Part shown: in pieces, positions 44,970 to 57,200 of the stretch | Layout: every line of letters starts with the position of its first letter | How positions within the stretch are numbered: position 1 is the first letter of the stretch | NCBI GenBank assembly: GCA_025677825.1 | Contig: JAIXMO010000005.1 | Coordinates: 682,001-746,000 of the forward strand | Direction of reading: 5' to 3' | Source: Helicostylum pulchrum | Taxonomy: Eukaryota > Mucoromycota > Mucoromycetes > Mucorales > Mucoraceae | Length of the DNA: 64,000 nt | Notes under the pieces: model-generated | The model's input: the letters and a program-made list of their open reading frames with translations, nothing else | What the model was told of the DNA's origin: nothing | The model's database searches: none | Program-made: the position numbers and the translations under genes

Positions 44970-45892
44970 CTAATTAAATTCGCTATTTTTTTATAATCAA
45001 AGTAGTTAGTAGATCACGCGAATGGTCGTTCTAGAGAAAATACTCGTTTATTTTCTAGTAAAAAGAAGTATGACCCGTTGCCTTTTATTAACATCTTTCA
45101 AAACCACGTTTTCCTGTGATATGGTGGTGTCGGCACAAACGAATATTGTATGCATGTCATATATAAGGTACTTGCTTATATATGAATTTTCATTGTTGAA
45201 AAAAAAATGAAAGAGAAACGAAAAAAGTTACCTGTTCTTATTATTACTTGTTTAATTTCGCACAGCAGCCCCTTTTTATGAATAAACAGAATAGAATGCC
45301 ATTCATTTTTTAATTGACGATGCAAATACAGCCGTGTATCAAGATTTCCCAATAACTTTTAAAAAGTCTCACTTATTCCCGTTTTCCCTGTACGTTTGTT
45401 TACTTCAGTAGCGATGTTAAAGGCGAGGAGACTAGTAAAGATAGGTAGGTAGGTAGTTAGGTAGGTAGGTAATGGAGATGAAGATAGCTTTAGCTTAAGA
45501 AATGCAGTTAAAAACAATAAAGTAGGGCACTTGAATAAAAAAATACTTGATAACAATGGTTACGTTTACTTCAAAAATTTATACGTTTCTTTTTCCTTTT
45601 CTTTTCCCTTCCTTCTTTTTTTTTTATTTTTTTTTTCTACTATAGCAATTACAGTGTAATGTAAACATTCTGTTATTCGCGTTTCGTATTTTTTATCTTA
45701 TCAACAATGGATTCTTATTATGCATTAAAACCTTCTATTCTCCTTTTCTATTGTATTAAATCTCTTCTCTGAGATATGGATTTGATGACGTACAAGAGGG
45801 TGTTTTTTTAATTGATTAGCCGACCACTTTTTCATTTTTTTATTTTTACCTTTTAAAAAGACAACAACATCTCTATTTTACTGTTTGAAAAA
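44970..45892. other. Intergenic upstream of SAC3
   Basis: About 920 bp. Minus strand 45357-45230 has one protein-like run (KLLGNLDTRLYLHRQLKNEW) that I could not connect. A (TAGG)n microsatellite is at 45442-45471. CT-rich DNA at 45590-45640 precedes the SAC3 start. Confidence 0.4.
45442..45471. repeat. (TAGG)n microsatellite
   Basis: Seven TAGG/TAGT units in tandem with one interruption (GTTAGG). Confidence 0.8.
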
Positions 45893-48800
45893 ATGCAAGG
45901 CGACGCATTCAACAGAAATGTTGGATCAGGAGCATTCAACTCTGCTTTTGCTTCCAACAACCCACAACCATTCAATCAACCATATAACGAGCCAGGATCA
46001 GCAACATTCGGTCAAAATCAACAATACCAGAGTGCCTTTTCGCGTCAACGAAAGCCTGTTTTTGCACAAAGTGCTGGTTTATTAGATCGAGCAATTGATG
46101 GTTCTCTACATACCAGCCCATTTAATGCAGCGGAAAAGAAAGATACTCCGTTCTGGAATCCTAAAGCTGCTAATAATAATTTATTTGACCAAGCACTTGC
46201 GGGACCAACTCAACCTCATAATAGTCCTTTTGCTCAGAACCAATCGAGTCCATTTTCAAAAACTTCCAACACACAAAATAATCATCCCAATTCATTTGAC
46301 CAAGCACTTGCGGGACCAACTCATCCTAATAATAGTCCTTTTGCGCAGAACCAATCTAGTCCTTTTGGTCAAAACCAATCTAGTCCTTTTGCTCAGAACC
46401 AATCTATTCCTTTTACTCAGAACCAATCTAGTCCTTTCGCTCAGAACCATTCTAGTCCTTTTGCACAGAGCCAATCTAGTCCTTTTGCACAAAACCAATC
46501 TAGTCCTTTCGCTCAAAACCATTCTAGTTCATTTTCAAAAACTCCCAATACACAAAGTAATCGTCCCAGTCCATTTGACCAATCTATTACCAGTGCCAAC
46601 AAATCTGTATTTAATTCGACTGACGTTAAACCAGCTCACATCAAAGCACCAATTATTACATCTGCGAAACCAAGGGTTAGAAGATTATCTGCACCTTATG
46701 AACGACCCGCTAAAGCTCCAGTCAATAAACGTCTCGGTAAAGCAGTCGAGGATAAACAACCTACTCCAGCTCGAGTTCAACCAAAAGTAAAAGAATTAGG
46801 CACTAAACCGCAACCACCTTCAATGCCTAATAAAACTACAGCTTCGTTATTTTTGGCAAACGATCCCGGTAGAGGAACAGCTGAAAAACGTGCTGTACGA
46901 TTCGGTGCATACCAAGTGCTATACCAAGAATTTAAAGAAAGACGTGTAATTGAAAGAAAGCAAGCAATTCGAGATGGATTGATTCCAAACCCTGATGAAC
47001 AAACTAGTTTGGAAGATGCTATTGATTTTAGAGGTTCTTGTATATTGAAATGTCCTGAATTTGAAATGTTGGAAAGAGATATGCAAAATGATTTAGATGA
47101 TTTGGAAAAGGATACTGAAGGAAATATTGATCCCGATAAAGCTGTTAAAAAGTATAGAAGATCTGCTGCTGGTGGTGAACAACCTTTACCTTCTGATGTT
47201 CGTACACCTGCTACTTTAAATGTAAGTTTTTTTTTTGTATTCTGTATACATATATGACTAAAAGCTAAACTTTTTTTTTATATTCGTAGAAAACATTGGA
47301 TTATTTAGTAGATGAAATTTTAGCTAATAACCCCATCGACAAGTGCCATAAATTCCTTCGTGATCGTACTAGATCTATTCGACAAGATTTTACACTTCAA
47401 AACATTCGTGATTTAGATGCTGTAGCTACTCATGAAAGAATTGCTAGATTTCATATTCTCAGTTTACATGAAATGTGTGAATACGATGAAAGCACCTTTA
47501 GTTTACCACAAGAAATGGAACAACTTCATAAAAGTAACTATACTTTTGGTTTCTGTTTCTAAAGCACAATACTTATATATTCTCTTGTAGCTTTGATTAG
47601 TTTAATGGAATTTTATGACGACCTTCGTGATGAAGGTATTGAAACAAACAACGAAGCCGAATTCCGTGCATATCATATTATCAGTCAAATCAAAGATGAA
47701 GATATTGCTCAAAGATCTATGCGACTTCCCGTCCACATCTTTAAAAGTCAATATGTAACTCGTGCATTAGAATTCCGAGCATTATCGCAACGTAACAATG
47801 AAATCTTGGAAACTTCTTCTCGACGTAATAAGCCAGAAAACATTGAAGCTTGTCAAAATTTTTATTCGTACTTTTTCAAGTTGATTGCGGATCCTACTAC
47901 TCCCTATTTAATGGCTTGTTTGTTAGAAACTCATTTCTCCGAGGTTAGAAAAGGTGCTTTAAAAGCTATGAATACCTCTTATATGATGAAGGCTGGTGGT
48001 GTTCCAGCTGAACATGTACGACAAGTGTTGGCTTACGATACTATGAAACAATTATTTAAAGAGGCTATGCTTTATGGTATTGTTATTGATAACTCGTTAG
48101 GTGAACCAACACTCTCATTTGGTCAAAAACATTATTCTGAAAAATTCTTTGTCTTTAAAGGTAAGAAGACGTAATTCCTTAAAAAAAAAAGATCAACGTA
48201 CCAATTTTTTTTTTAAAAAATAGAACCATTATCAAACCCATCGCAAAGAAAATCATTGCTTTTGGTTGAACCAAAGAAAGCTGGTCGAACTTTCCGTGAC
48301 ATCGTTAATGGAATTAATCCACATGTAACCCCACTTCCCAACCAAAACGTATTTGCTACACAAGTCAATCCTCTCAACCCTCAAGCAATTGCGAATGCAG
48401 ATGCGACACCCGTATTAAACTATAAGCTTTCAGAACTTACTGATCCAGACGACCAACAAAAGGAAAAAGAAAAGCAGTATAGCGAGATTAGAAATCAGGC
48501 AGCGCTTGCAAACGAGTTGGCCGCGCAAGAAAGAAAGAAGCTTGAGTTACTTATGATAAAAAAGAAACAACAAGAAGAACAAGTTCGTACAGAAGCTTTA
48601 CTAGCTGAAGCAGAAGTGAAAAGAAAGGAACGATTAATAAGAGAAGAAATTAGACGTAAACAAGAGATGGAACAAGAAAGAAATCGTGAAGCTCAAAAAC
48701 AAGAAGCATTACTTAAAGAACAGCGTGAAAAGAGGATGGCTTCTATGCGTTTGGAAGTCCTTCGATCTCAAGCTCGTAAAAGATTATTCGACCAGATAAT

Positions 48801-49917
48801 AGCTCAAGTCATAAGAGAAGAATCTCGAGTAATTGCAATCAAAAATATCAGGAAGAGAAGATTTGCAAAGAAGATTGGGTTACCGTGGCTTGAACGTGCT
48901 AGAAATGATATCATTAAACGTGAATCTCTAGCTAAAAAGAACAAGCAAATATGGCATTTCAATATGTTTATGGTCACACATAACCCTTATATTCCCAGTG
49001 ATGACAGTATTTATAAATCTATACCAGAACATGCAACTCCTCAAGGTATTCATAAAAGAACTACTCAAAGTATACAAGCTGAAAAAATCGCATTGGAAGA
49101 TATTGATCCTGTAAGTTTTTTTTTTTTCTTCACTTATATGATTAAAAAAACTAACATTATATAATCTCAGATTACAAGCGAATCTTCCATTTGGAAAGCA
49201 GAAGATTTCTCCAAAAACATATACCCACGCATTAGAGATAAGATGATGGAAAAGAATGAGTTAGAGGGCTCAAAGCGTACATGGCGACTTTTAATCAACG
49301 CTCCTGACACTGAATCTGACTCTGCTATTTGGTTCCGTAGAAAGTTTGGTTTAGACGATTTGTTTTTCAGAAATGATGCACTCTACCAAGCCTTTGATGT
49401 AAAGATTCAATTGATTACACCAGATACAAAAATAGCTTGTGATCATTCTTATCAAACTGGTGCTGTCATCTTCTCTTTACCTGAATCCAAAAATGATAAA
49501 AGTCCTATTGAAAGGTAAATTACGACAGAGATATAAAATAGTATGGTTACTAATACCTCCCCTTTTTTTTATACGTGTATATAGTTTAAAGTATTGGAGC
49601 GATAACAAAAAAAGACTAGATAGATTAGTTCAGAGCTTACATCAATATAATCCCGGTTTGAAAGTCCCTGTTTTATTCACATACTTTCCCGATTCTTCTT
49701 TGACAGAGTCTACTATTGAAAAGGTAACTATACAAAAAAGAAAAAAAAAGAAAAAAAAATATTAATCTTTCTTATATAGATTCCAAAATATCTTGGACTT
49801 GAAACCAATCATCTTATTAGCGATTATCACGTCTTGGTAATGAACCCTCTTACTATTTCAAAAAGAATCAACGAGGAAGTAAACTGGCTTTCCAGAAGCC
49901 TTGCTATTTGTAAATAA
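45893..49917 (+). CDS. SAC3: SAC3/GANP-type mRNA export factor
   Basis: Seven exons: 45893-47221, 47290-47533, 47591-48160, 48224-49110, 49171-49514, 49585-49723, 49780-49917, giving 1216 aa. N-terminal about 230 residues are FG-like, with tandem S-P-F-A-Q-N-Q-S octapeptides. The SAC3/GANP domain spans about 315-640: DPGRGTAEKRAVRFGAYQVL, CPEFEMLERD, VKKYRRSAAG, LPSDVRTPATLNKTLDYLVD, FLRDRTRSIRQDFTLQNIRD, HERIARFHI. A charged coiled coil follows (about 740-860), then a C-terminal region with WRLLINAPD. This matches GANP/Sac3, the TREX-2 scaffold linking transcribed genes to the nuclear pore. FG repeats at the N-terminus are as in metazoan GANP rather than budding yeast Sac3. It is convergent with the CCC2-like gene (161 bp gap). 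Confidence 0.94.
46218..46545. repeat. Minisatellite encoding SPFAQNQS octapeptides in SAC3
   Basis: About 24-bp units of the type AGTCCTTTTGCTCAGAACCAATCT repeat in phase at 46360-46530 with small changes (Gly, Ile, His, Ser variants). A larger duplicated block lies around 46180-46330 (FDQALAGPT(Q/H)P.NSPFAQNQSSPF twice). The out-of-frame readings of this region are shadows. Confidence 0.85.
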
Positions 49918-50078
49918 TGTTCTTCGCTCCCTCTCTCTCTCTCTCTCCCTCTTTGCCTTTTTTAATAACCTTTATTTGAAAATAAAAATTTATAAAACAA
50001 ATAAAAACTAGAATTTCTTGCATAAATAAAAAAATGCAGATGTATAAATAATTTATTATTTCCAAAAAAAAAAAGAAA

Positions 50079-53000
50079 CTAGTTTCGAGTTAATCTAGGA
50101 GACAAACTTTCGAGATCATACTCTTGCTGATTCTCCAGCGGTTGGTATAAACCTGCACCATCACCTCTTCTAGTCAATCGAGACATAAATCTAGACACTT
50201 TGTAAGACAAAGTGTTGGTATAAGTTTCTTGGTCCTCTTGATACATTTTAGGCTTTCTCCAGAACCACTTCAACATTAAACTACTAACGACTACACTTGT
50301 TGAGCTTGCAGCCATCGCCATACCTGCCATCATCGGATGCAGATGGTAACCGAACGGTAAGAATATACCCATAGCCAACGGGATGCCAACAAAATTGTAA
50401 ACGCAAGCCCAAAGCAAGTTCAACTTGATTCTTCTAAAGATACATTTAGATAAACTAAGAGCAGTAACCACATCACACAGATCGTTTCTCATTAATACAA
50501 CATCAGCTGCTTCCATCGCGATATCTGTGCCGCTACAGAGGGCAATACCCAAGTTTGCAGCCACCAAAGCGGGCGAATCATTAATACCATCACCAACCAT
50601 AGCGACAACTGTAGGGTGCGTACGGTAACCGAAATATCCAGATTTGGATATGGGTTTATCTTGCATGTTTCGAACAATTTGTGTTTTACCGTTAGGAGAA
50701 ACACCAGCATGTACTTCAGTGATGCCTACCTTGGCAGCAATACATTTGGCAGTCAAAGCATTATCGCCAGTCACCATGGCAGTTTCAATTCCCATTGCAT
50801 GTAATGTATCAATGACCAACTTTGCTTCCGGTTTGATCATATCGGAAATGGAAATGTATCCAGTAGCGACACCGTCCAAACTAACTAAAACACAGGTATA
50901 GCCTTGTCTAAATTCTGTTTCAATTGTAAGCAGCTGTTCGTCTAATAGACCAATACCATGGTATTGCTCTAGCCATTTTTGATTACCGATAACAACTCGA
51001 TGTGTCTTTTCTTGCTGCACCACATCACACTCTATACCAAACCCAGTTTCATAGTTGAAGTTAGAGACGGTGCCTAGATGATCTAGCGAGATATCCAAAG
51101 GTGTTTTCGTTATAGATTTTGCTTTAAAGACAACAGCACGACCCAAAAGATGCTCACTGTAAGATTCAGCCAAGCCAGAAAGAATTAACATTTGACGTCT
51201 GGTCGCTTCTTGTTGATCCCAGCTTTGATAATTGACAACTTGCACTTTGCCGGTAGTTAAAGTACCTGTTTTATCAAAGACGACTTTATTGACTTTTTGA
51301 CCGGTTTCTAGTACAGCACCGCCCTTAAAAATGACACCGTGTTCGGCAGCAAGCCCGGTACCTACCATGACGGCAGTAGGCGTAGCTAGGCCCAAGGCAC
51401 AAGGGCAAGCTACAATGACTACACTGATGCACATCTTGATACAGACAAAGAACCAATCGCCGTTTCCTTCCTTTGTAATTTCGTGCTGTAACAAAGTTGG
51501 CATTCGATCAATACCCAAACAGCTCACGAGCAAGGACCAGATGATCAGGGTAGAAGCGCCGAGGACCAAAACAATAGGAACAAAGACACCGGCGACACGA
51601 TCCGTGAACCCTTGAATCGGAGCTTTATTCACTTGTGCATCCTCTACTAGCCTTACGATTTGACTTAGTGCAGTATCAGATCCAATTCGCGTGGCACGCA
51701 TAACAAATGTACCTAATCCGTTGACAGTACCTCCGATGACGATATCGTTTTTTGCCTTGTTCACAGCGTGTACTTCACCTGTAATCATACTTTCATCCAC
51801 GGAAGATTGTCCGGATATCACTTGGCCGTCGGTAGGAATTTTATCACCGGGTAAAACTTTCAAGTAATCGTTCAGTTGAACCAGTTCGGAAGGAATTGAT
51901 TTTTCGGATACGATTTTTTGGGCGGGGTCAAGGAGAACCAAGGTAGCGGTAGAAGGTGTTAAAGACATGAGCTTAGAAAGCGCAGATGAAGATTGTCCTT
52001 TAGCCATGTTTTCCATGTACCTCCCCAACATGATAAAACTAACGAGCGTTGTGGATGTGTCGAAGAATACCGAGGGTCTCACATCTGAAGCTAACAGTAC
52101 GGACCGGGTCATAGAGACTAGAGAAAACACGTAGGCTGATAGCGTAGATAAAGCGACCAAGACGTCCATGGTAGGAGAGCCATGTTTAACCGACTGATAG
52201 GCCGATACCAAAAACCGTTTTCCAAAAATAAATTGAACAGGTGTAGCTAAAGCCCACTGCAGGATATCAAACACGTACAAACCAGGTACGATATACGTAG
52301 GGGTATTGATAAAAGTGGCTCCCCATTTGAATTCAGGTAAGATCATGGCAATAATAAAGACAGGAAAAGAAAAAGTAAAACTGTGGATAAATAACCGGCG
52401 CCATTCTCGAATTTCTCGGACTTTGGATAAACTTTCCAACTGGACGTTACGCGATTTATCCGACACGATTGCATTAAATCCAAGCGATTCAATGGCTTCC
52501 ACTAGTTCTCGAGCACCAATTGTACTAGGGTTGTGATCAATTACGGCAGATTCGGTCATAAGGTTGACTGAAACTGCGTTTACTCCCCCGAGCTTTTTTA
52601 ATCCCTTTTCAATACCGTTGACACAACTAGCACAAGTCATACCGTAGATCTGTAACTGAAGTTTATTGCAGGCGGAATTTATATTTTCGAGGATTAAGGA
52701 TGCGCTAAAGCCCATATCTTCAATGGTATCAATGATGTATTGTGTAGTTATTTCAGATGCAGTGTATTCGACAGTAGCCGACTCGGCCAATAAAGAAACT
52801 TGTGTTGTCATAATTCCTTCTACCGCAAGTAACCCACTTTCAATACTATTGACGCAAGAAGCACATGTCATTCCACTGACCCTGAATTGTGATGTTGTTG
52901 TAGTACCTGTAAATTCCTTTGAGGTTTGGTCAAGCACAACAATAGGTGAATCTTGCATGATATCATCGGAATAAAGACTTGCGTCAAACCCACATTCCTC

Positions 53001-53426
53001 TATGGTCTCAATAATATGTTGAGGTGAAACAACAGAAGGATGATACTGCACGATTGCGCTGGCTCGGTCCAAGTCTACATGAATTGTATCTAGCCCATTT
53101 AATTGGCCGCAAGCGTTTGTAATTGCCTTCACACAGGATTGACAAGTCATACCCTTGATAGATAATTCAAGTGGTAAACTGGTCGGAACGTCAAAGCCAC
53201 ACGATTCTATCGTATCGACTATTTGTTGTCGGGAAGTAACTCGGGTATCAAAGGAAAGAGTAGCTGAATTGTCGGATAGACTGACTTGCACAGTATTTGT
53301 CAGTGGTGTCAATGCGTTTGTTATTGCCTTGACGCAAGAGTTGCAGGTCATACCTTGAATGGGAATGGTCGTTTCTGTCGTCATTACGGGAGAAGCTATT
53401 TGAACATTAGGGGAATTAAGGGTCAT
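50079..53426 (-). CDS. CCC2: P1B-type copper-transporting ATPase with four HMA domains
   Basis: Intronless, 1115 aa. Four N-terminal metal-binding domains with GMTCxSC at about 28-31, 95-98, 188-191 and 265-268. Then eight membrane spans, TGE-type [12 protein letters not shown], the ion channel motif CPC in [19 protein letters not shown], phosphorylation site DKTGTLT (Asp718), nucleotide-domain SEHLLG (His759), [20 protein letters not shown], and [17 protein letters not shown]. This is the Ccc2/ATP7 family, which loads Cu(I) into the trans-Golgi for oxidases such as Fet3. Four HMAs exceed the two of yeast Ccc2. The usual His-Pro of SEHPLG is His-Leu. The C-terminal tail (about 50 aa) is cytosolic. 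Confidence 0.95.
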   Translation of the reverse strand: MTLNSPNVQIASPVMTTETTIPIQGMTCNSCVKAITNALTPLTNTVQVSLSDNSATLSFDTRVTSRQQIVDTIESCGFDVPTSLPLELSIKGMTCQSCVKAITNACGQLNGLDTIHVDLDRASAIVQYHPSVVSPQHIIETIEECGFDASLYSDDIMQDSPIVVLDQTSKEFTGTTTTSQFRVSGMTCASCVNSIESGLLAVEGIMTTQVSLLAESATVEYTASEITTQYIIDTIEDMGFSASLILENINSACNKLQLQIYGMTCASCVNGIEKGLKKLGGVNAVSVNLMTESAVIDHNPSTIGARELVEAIESLGFNAIVSDKSRNVQLESLSKVREIREWRRLFIHSFTFSFPVFIIAMILPEFKWGATFINTPTYIVPGLYVFDILQWALATPVQFIFGKRFLVSAYQSVKHGSPTMDVLVALSTLSAYVFSLVSMTRSVLLASDVRPSVFFDTSTTLVSFIMLGRYMENMAKGQSSSALSKLMSLTPSTATLVLLDPAQKIVSEKSIPSELVQLNDYLKVLPGDKIPTDGQVISGQSSVDESMITGEVHAVNKAKNDIVIGGTVNGLGTFVMRATRIGSDTALSQIVRLVEDAQVNKAPIQGFTDRVAGVFVPIVLVLGASTLIIWSLLVSCLGIDRMPTLLQHEITKEGNGDWFFVCIKMCISVVIVACPCALGLATPTAVMVGTGLAAEHGVIFKGGAVLETGQKVNKVVFDKTGTLTTGKVQVVNYQSWDQQEATRRQMLILSGLAESYSEHLLGRAVVFKAKSITKTPLDISLDHLGTVSNFNYETGFGIECDVVQQEKTHRVVIGNQKWLEQYHGIGLLDEQLLTIETEFRQGYTCVLVSLDGVATGYISISDMIKPEAKLVIDTLHAMGIETAMVTGDNALTAKCIAAKVGITEVHAGVSPNGKTQIVRNMQDKPISKSGYFGYRTHPTVVAMVGDGINDSPALVAANLGIALCSGTDIAMEAADVVLMRNDLCDVVTALSLSKCIFRRIKLNLLWACVYNFVGIPLAMGIFLPFGYHLHPMMAGMAMAASSTSVVVSSLMLKWFWRKPKMYQEDQETYTNTLSYKVSRFMSRLTRRGDGAGLYQPLENQQEYDLESLSPRLTRN

Positions 53427-54466
53427 TCAGTTATATATAAAAACAAGTAATGGTTAAAAAAGAAGAAAGGGAAAATACAAAATAAATAAAAAAAAATAGA
53501 AAAAAGTCCGGTAAAAATAGGTGAAAAGAATGAGCCCCCTCTTGTATATTTATTTGCCGAATACAGGTATACATTGTGCGTTACTGCATTTTATACGTTG
53601 ATAAATCTTGCATTTATCATGTATTTATTACTTTTTTGAAAATAGACATGTATTTATATAAGAAAAAAAAAAAAAGAGAGAGGGGTTATTTCCTTCCTTT
53701 TTGTAATAACCAGTTGTTGTTGTTTTTTTTTCGCCCTTAAGAATTTTTTATTTAAGCCCAATTGATCGTCTGACACCATATGCGTTTGAAGATATGCAGG
53801 TATTCTAAACAATTAGCTTTAATATCAAAACAAAAAGAAACTAAATTATTCTATTGTTAAAAGCTGGAGCTCGGTGCAAATATTATGTAATTATAATAAA
53901 CTGATTTGTTTTAATACTAGCGAATTATAAAGCCGTACTAAGCCGAAAAGCCAGGAATGAACGTAAAAAACGATTAATTCATGGTGGCACAAGCATGTAA
54001 AGCACGCTATAGAAAAAAAGATTTGCGGCATTGATTTAATTAACTATTTTTAGGACAAATTATTTATAAATTAGCGTTGTAATGCACAGGTTTTTTTTTG
54101 TGCTCAATTGAATTAAATATTGAGACGGAGGACAAGCAGACCTTTTTTTGTTTTGTTAGAAAGCTTGTTCTTCAATATGGGCACTTAATTGCCTCGGAAA
54201 CACTTGGCGCTAGCTCGTATCACAGCGATCACAGTAGTCATTGCTTTTGCTATTAAAGACTGTCGGTAGATTAACGAAAGAATCGCATGGAGCTCTTTAT
54301 ATAATACAAATCAAGCTAGTTACTTTAAGAGCATTTAACTTGATCCAGATTTTTTTAAAAAAAATTACGAACTAACGTTTTATTTTACATCCGTATTTAT
54401 ACTAATGCAAGTTATTTTGAAAATAGAGTCTGAAAAAAAATAGCGGATGGGGTGATATATGTATAC
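53427..54466. other. Intergenic between CCC2-like and defensin-like genes
   Basis: About 1 kb with no ORF or RNA gene supported. It is the CCC2 promoter side (AGTCCGGT at 53507) followed by AT-rich DNA and the 3' region of the small secreted-protein gene. Confidence 0.4.
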
Positions 54467-54823
54467 TTATTGCTTGTTAGAAGCAGTAGACTTCTTAGCG
54501 GCAGGCTTCTTAACGGCAGTCTTCTTAGCGGCAGTCTTCTTAGCGGCAGACTTCTTTACGGTAGACTTCTTGGATACCTTTTTAGTGGTCTTTTTGATAG
54601 CCTTCTTGGTAGTCTTTGCAACAGCCTTCTTATTCTTACAGATACAGATACCTTTGGAACCGCACTCGCCTAACAAATAACCAGATTTGCCACAGTACTT
54701 TTTACAAACAGAGTTGGCGTGAGGGTCCTTGATAAGTTGACAGGTTTTCTTTGGGCTAGGTGCTGCAGACACCATCATGATTAAAGTAGCAATGAAAATA
54801 GCGAGGTAGAATGTAGACTTCAT
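54467..54823 (-). CDS. Secreted six-cysteine (defensin-like) peptide with lysine-rich H1-like tail
   Basis: Intronless, 118 aa. Residues 1-20 form a signal peptide (MKSTFYLAIFIATLIMMVSA, cut before APSPKK). The next about 45 residues carry all six cysteines: Cys28, 40, 44, 54, 60, 62, spaced C-x11-C-x3-C-x9-C-x5-C-x1-C with Gly-Glu-Cys at 52-54. That is the C...CxxxC...GxC...CxC layout of cysteine-stabilised alpha-beta (CS-alpha-beta) defensins. Residues 64-118 are a Lys/Ala/Thr/Ser tail of KKTxxKK and AAKKT units with no Cys, like histone H1 tails, encoded by direct DNA repeats. A cationic secreted antimicrobial or DNA/wall-binding role is inference. A chance cysteine-rich protein is the alternative. 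Confidence 0.75.
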   Translation of the reverse strand: MKSTFYLAIFIATLIMMVSAAPSPKKTCQLIKDPHANSVCKKYCGKSGYLLGECGSKGICICKNKKAVAKTTKKAIKKTTKKVSKKSTVKKSAAKKTAAKKTAVKKPAAKKSTASNKQ

Positions 54824-55769
54824 TTTTGTTAGAAAAGAGAGAAATGTATTTGTTAAAGAAACAAGTATTTTTTTTAAATAGTTTTCTCCCTTTTATATGT
54901 AGTTTTTTTTTTGTAATTGAGTTAAAAAAAACAATGTGCTTTAATATCTAAAATGTAATTGTTCATCCAGTAGTAAACGTATCATTCTGGGATCCAAACG
55001 TAGCTCGTGTTCATAACTTTTTAAAATAACCAAACTAGGAACTTTTTTCAGGCGCTTTTAGGTAAAAAGGAAAGCGGAACCAACCCCATCAACAGGAAGT
55101 TTTATACTCAGTTAATGAATCTTAAATATTTGTTAATCTCGCGGTCTATTTACACGGTCGATCCAAAAAGGTCGATCCAAAAAAGTATGGCGTATTAAAT
55201 AAATACAAGATTAACGTATAATGGACAAGTATGCAAAAACGCTGTAGTGTAATGTTATTTATCATGATAAATGAACCACTTTTTTTTTAACAATGAATCC
55301 GTATACACCTAAATATTTTCCGTTTAACATGTGCACATCTTTCAAAAGAAGCCGTTCCTATGATATGCTTGTGCAAACGTATACGGTTCACTTAAATTGG
55401 AATGAATACTGTAAATAAAAGGTAAGATGTTACACTTTTTTTTTTAATCGACCGTTCATCAAGATTTCCCTTTAACATTTCCACGTTCAACCCTCTGTGA
55501 TATTAAATTTGAATTGGTCCAAGGAAAACTTAAATTGTACTGAAGGTATGAATAAATAAACCTCTTAATAATTGACCCGATTTTTTTCGATAGAGATTTT
55601 TTCTTTCTAAACGAAGGTGTCTACATTATATCGAATACGATAAAGACTTTAATTCCAAATTAGGTGCATATGTGCATATTTTTCAAGTATAAAAAAATCT
55701 TCTAGATTAGCGTAGACTTCTTTTTTTTTTTTTTGCTGTGGGAAACAAAATATTTATTATAATATATAT
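54824..55769. other. Intergenic with diverged duplicated segments
   Basis: About 950 bp. GGTCGATCCAAAAA occurs twice in tandem (about 55157 and 55169). The blocks 55278-55430 and 55430-55560 share order and short words (T-run, CCGTTTAACAT / CCCTTTAACAT, CTTAAATTG.A.TGAA...GAATAAA-like ends), suggesting an old tandem duplication. No ORF. Confidence 0.4.
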
Positions 55770-56457
55770 TTAAACGGGAGCGGCACCAGCATACTTGGGG
55801 TTGGTGATAACCTATGTTTTTTTTTACTAGTTAGTATGCATTTCATATATCTTTTTTTTTATTTTATTTTACCTCGACCCAATAGTTATCAGGATCAGCA
55901 ATGAAGGCAATGGTCTTCATGGAGCCATCGCTTAACTTTTTGATAAACTTGACACCCAAAGACTCGAAACGTTCACAAGCCTTTTCAATGTTATCAACAA
56001 CGATAGCAATGTGACCGAAACCACGGCCTACTTCTCCGTTACCGTTGCTGTAAGCAAAATCGGCTTGGTCTTCTGTACCCCAGTTGCTTTTTTTTTAAAA
56101 AAAAATACCGATCAATACCTTTGTTTTAACCCTTTTTTATATGTATGGACTTACTGGGTCAACTCAAGAACACCGGGTATGCTGAAAGCTAACTTTTTCT
56201 TTTCTTCTTCGGACTCGGGGACAGAATCAACGTAAGCTAAAAAGTAAAGAGTGAACTTACTTTGAGGGAAATCACTCTTTGTGAGAAACCTAAAAGAAAA
56301 CTTTTTTTAGTCTTGGTAGGCATAAATTCGCGATTTTTTTGTTGTTGCAAACTTACTTCATACCGAGAATATCAGTATAGAAATGAAGAGAAGCCTTGGG
56401 ATCCTTAACACGGATCATGGTGTGGTTAAAAGTGTACTTGGAAGGGTCAGTAGACAT
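55770..56457 (-). CDS. GLO1: Glyoxalase I (lactoylglutathione lyase)
   Basis: Exons 56457-56357, 56289-56155, 56086-55873, 55811-55770, giving 163 aa, a single-domain enzyme as in most eukaryotes. Motifs: [20 protein letters not shown] (first metal ligand His12 position), [28 protein letters not shown] (Glu ligand), [11 protein letters not shown] (His ligand), [21 protein letters not shown] (Glu ligand of WVE). It converts the hemithioacetal of methylglyoxal and glutathione to S-lactoylglutathione in the cytosol. The intron 2 acceptor is T9A9G, without a polypyrimidine tract next to the AG. Upstream copy of TCCGGACAT at 56790. Confidence 0.95.
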
Positions 56458-57200
56458 TTTTAAGAAAAAGTTTTTTTTAAAAAGAAGAAAGATGTATTTT
56501 GTTAAAATAAAATAGAAATTACACCATTTATACTAAAAAAAAGAGCCAATGAAATTTGATGTTTGCAGTTGTTCCACCGAAAGTCTAGTCAGCTTTTTTT
56601 AACTGTTTCTGCGCTAATAATTACGTGTATATTTTTTTTAGGATGATAAGCTAGGGTAGTTTTTGAGTGCACTGACGTTTAAAACCAAATCGTCAACCTT
56701 ACGTAGAGTTGTTGTGTTAAAACGTGTACTCGGATTTTTTTTTGGGGGGGGGGTGCTTACTCTTTGAAGCCCAAATGCAATAACATTTATCCGGACATGT
56801 TGAAAAATCGCGCAGATATCTTGATATGCTATCTAATGTTGACCTATTACAAGTGTTTACTTTGCTATTCGCGCCTTTTTTTTTTGACTTTAGAAAAGAT
56901 TCTCTCACCCCCCTGAATCCGCTTATACACTCGGGCTTTTTGTTTTATTCCCTTCTTCGTCTCAAGACCTCACATATACCAGCTTTTTGATCTTCCTACC
57001 GCTTTATGCAGAATAAAAAAAAAAAGATCTTATCGCCTGATTTTAAAAAATCCGTTAGCATAGTTACAGAATAATGAAAATGAAAAAAACTAGTTTTTTT
57101 ATTTATTTTATTTAATGAGTCTAATATTTTTAAATTATGAAAAAAAAAAAGAGGAAAATGAACTAAGAGAAGATGGTATAATGAAATTATTTAAAAAAAA
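56458..57200. other. Intergenic upstream of GLO1, downstream of the HMG-box gene
   Basis: About 740 bp with a T8G10 homopolymer pair near 56737-56754, the TCCGGACAT motif at 56790-56798, and no supported ORF. Confidence 0.45.

Noticed and set aside
46095..46790. 231-codon plus-strand frame within SAC3
   Set aside because: Out-of-frame reading of the octapeptide minisatellite (repetitive Leu/Arg strings).
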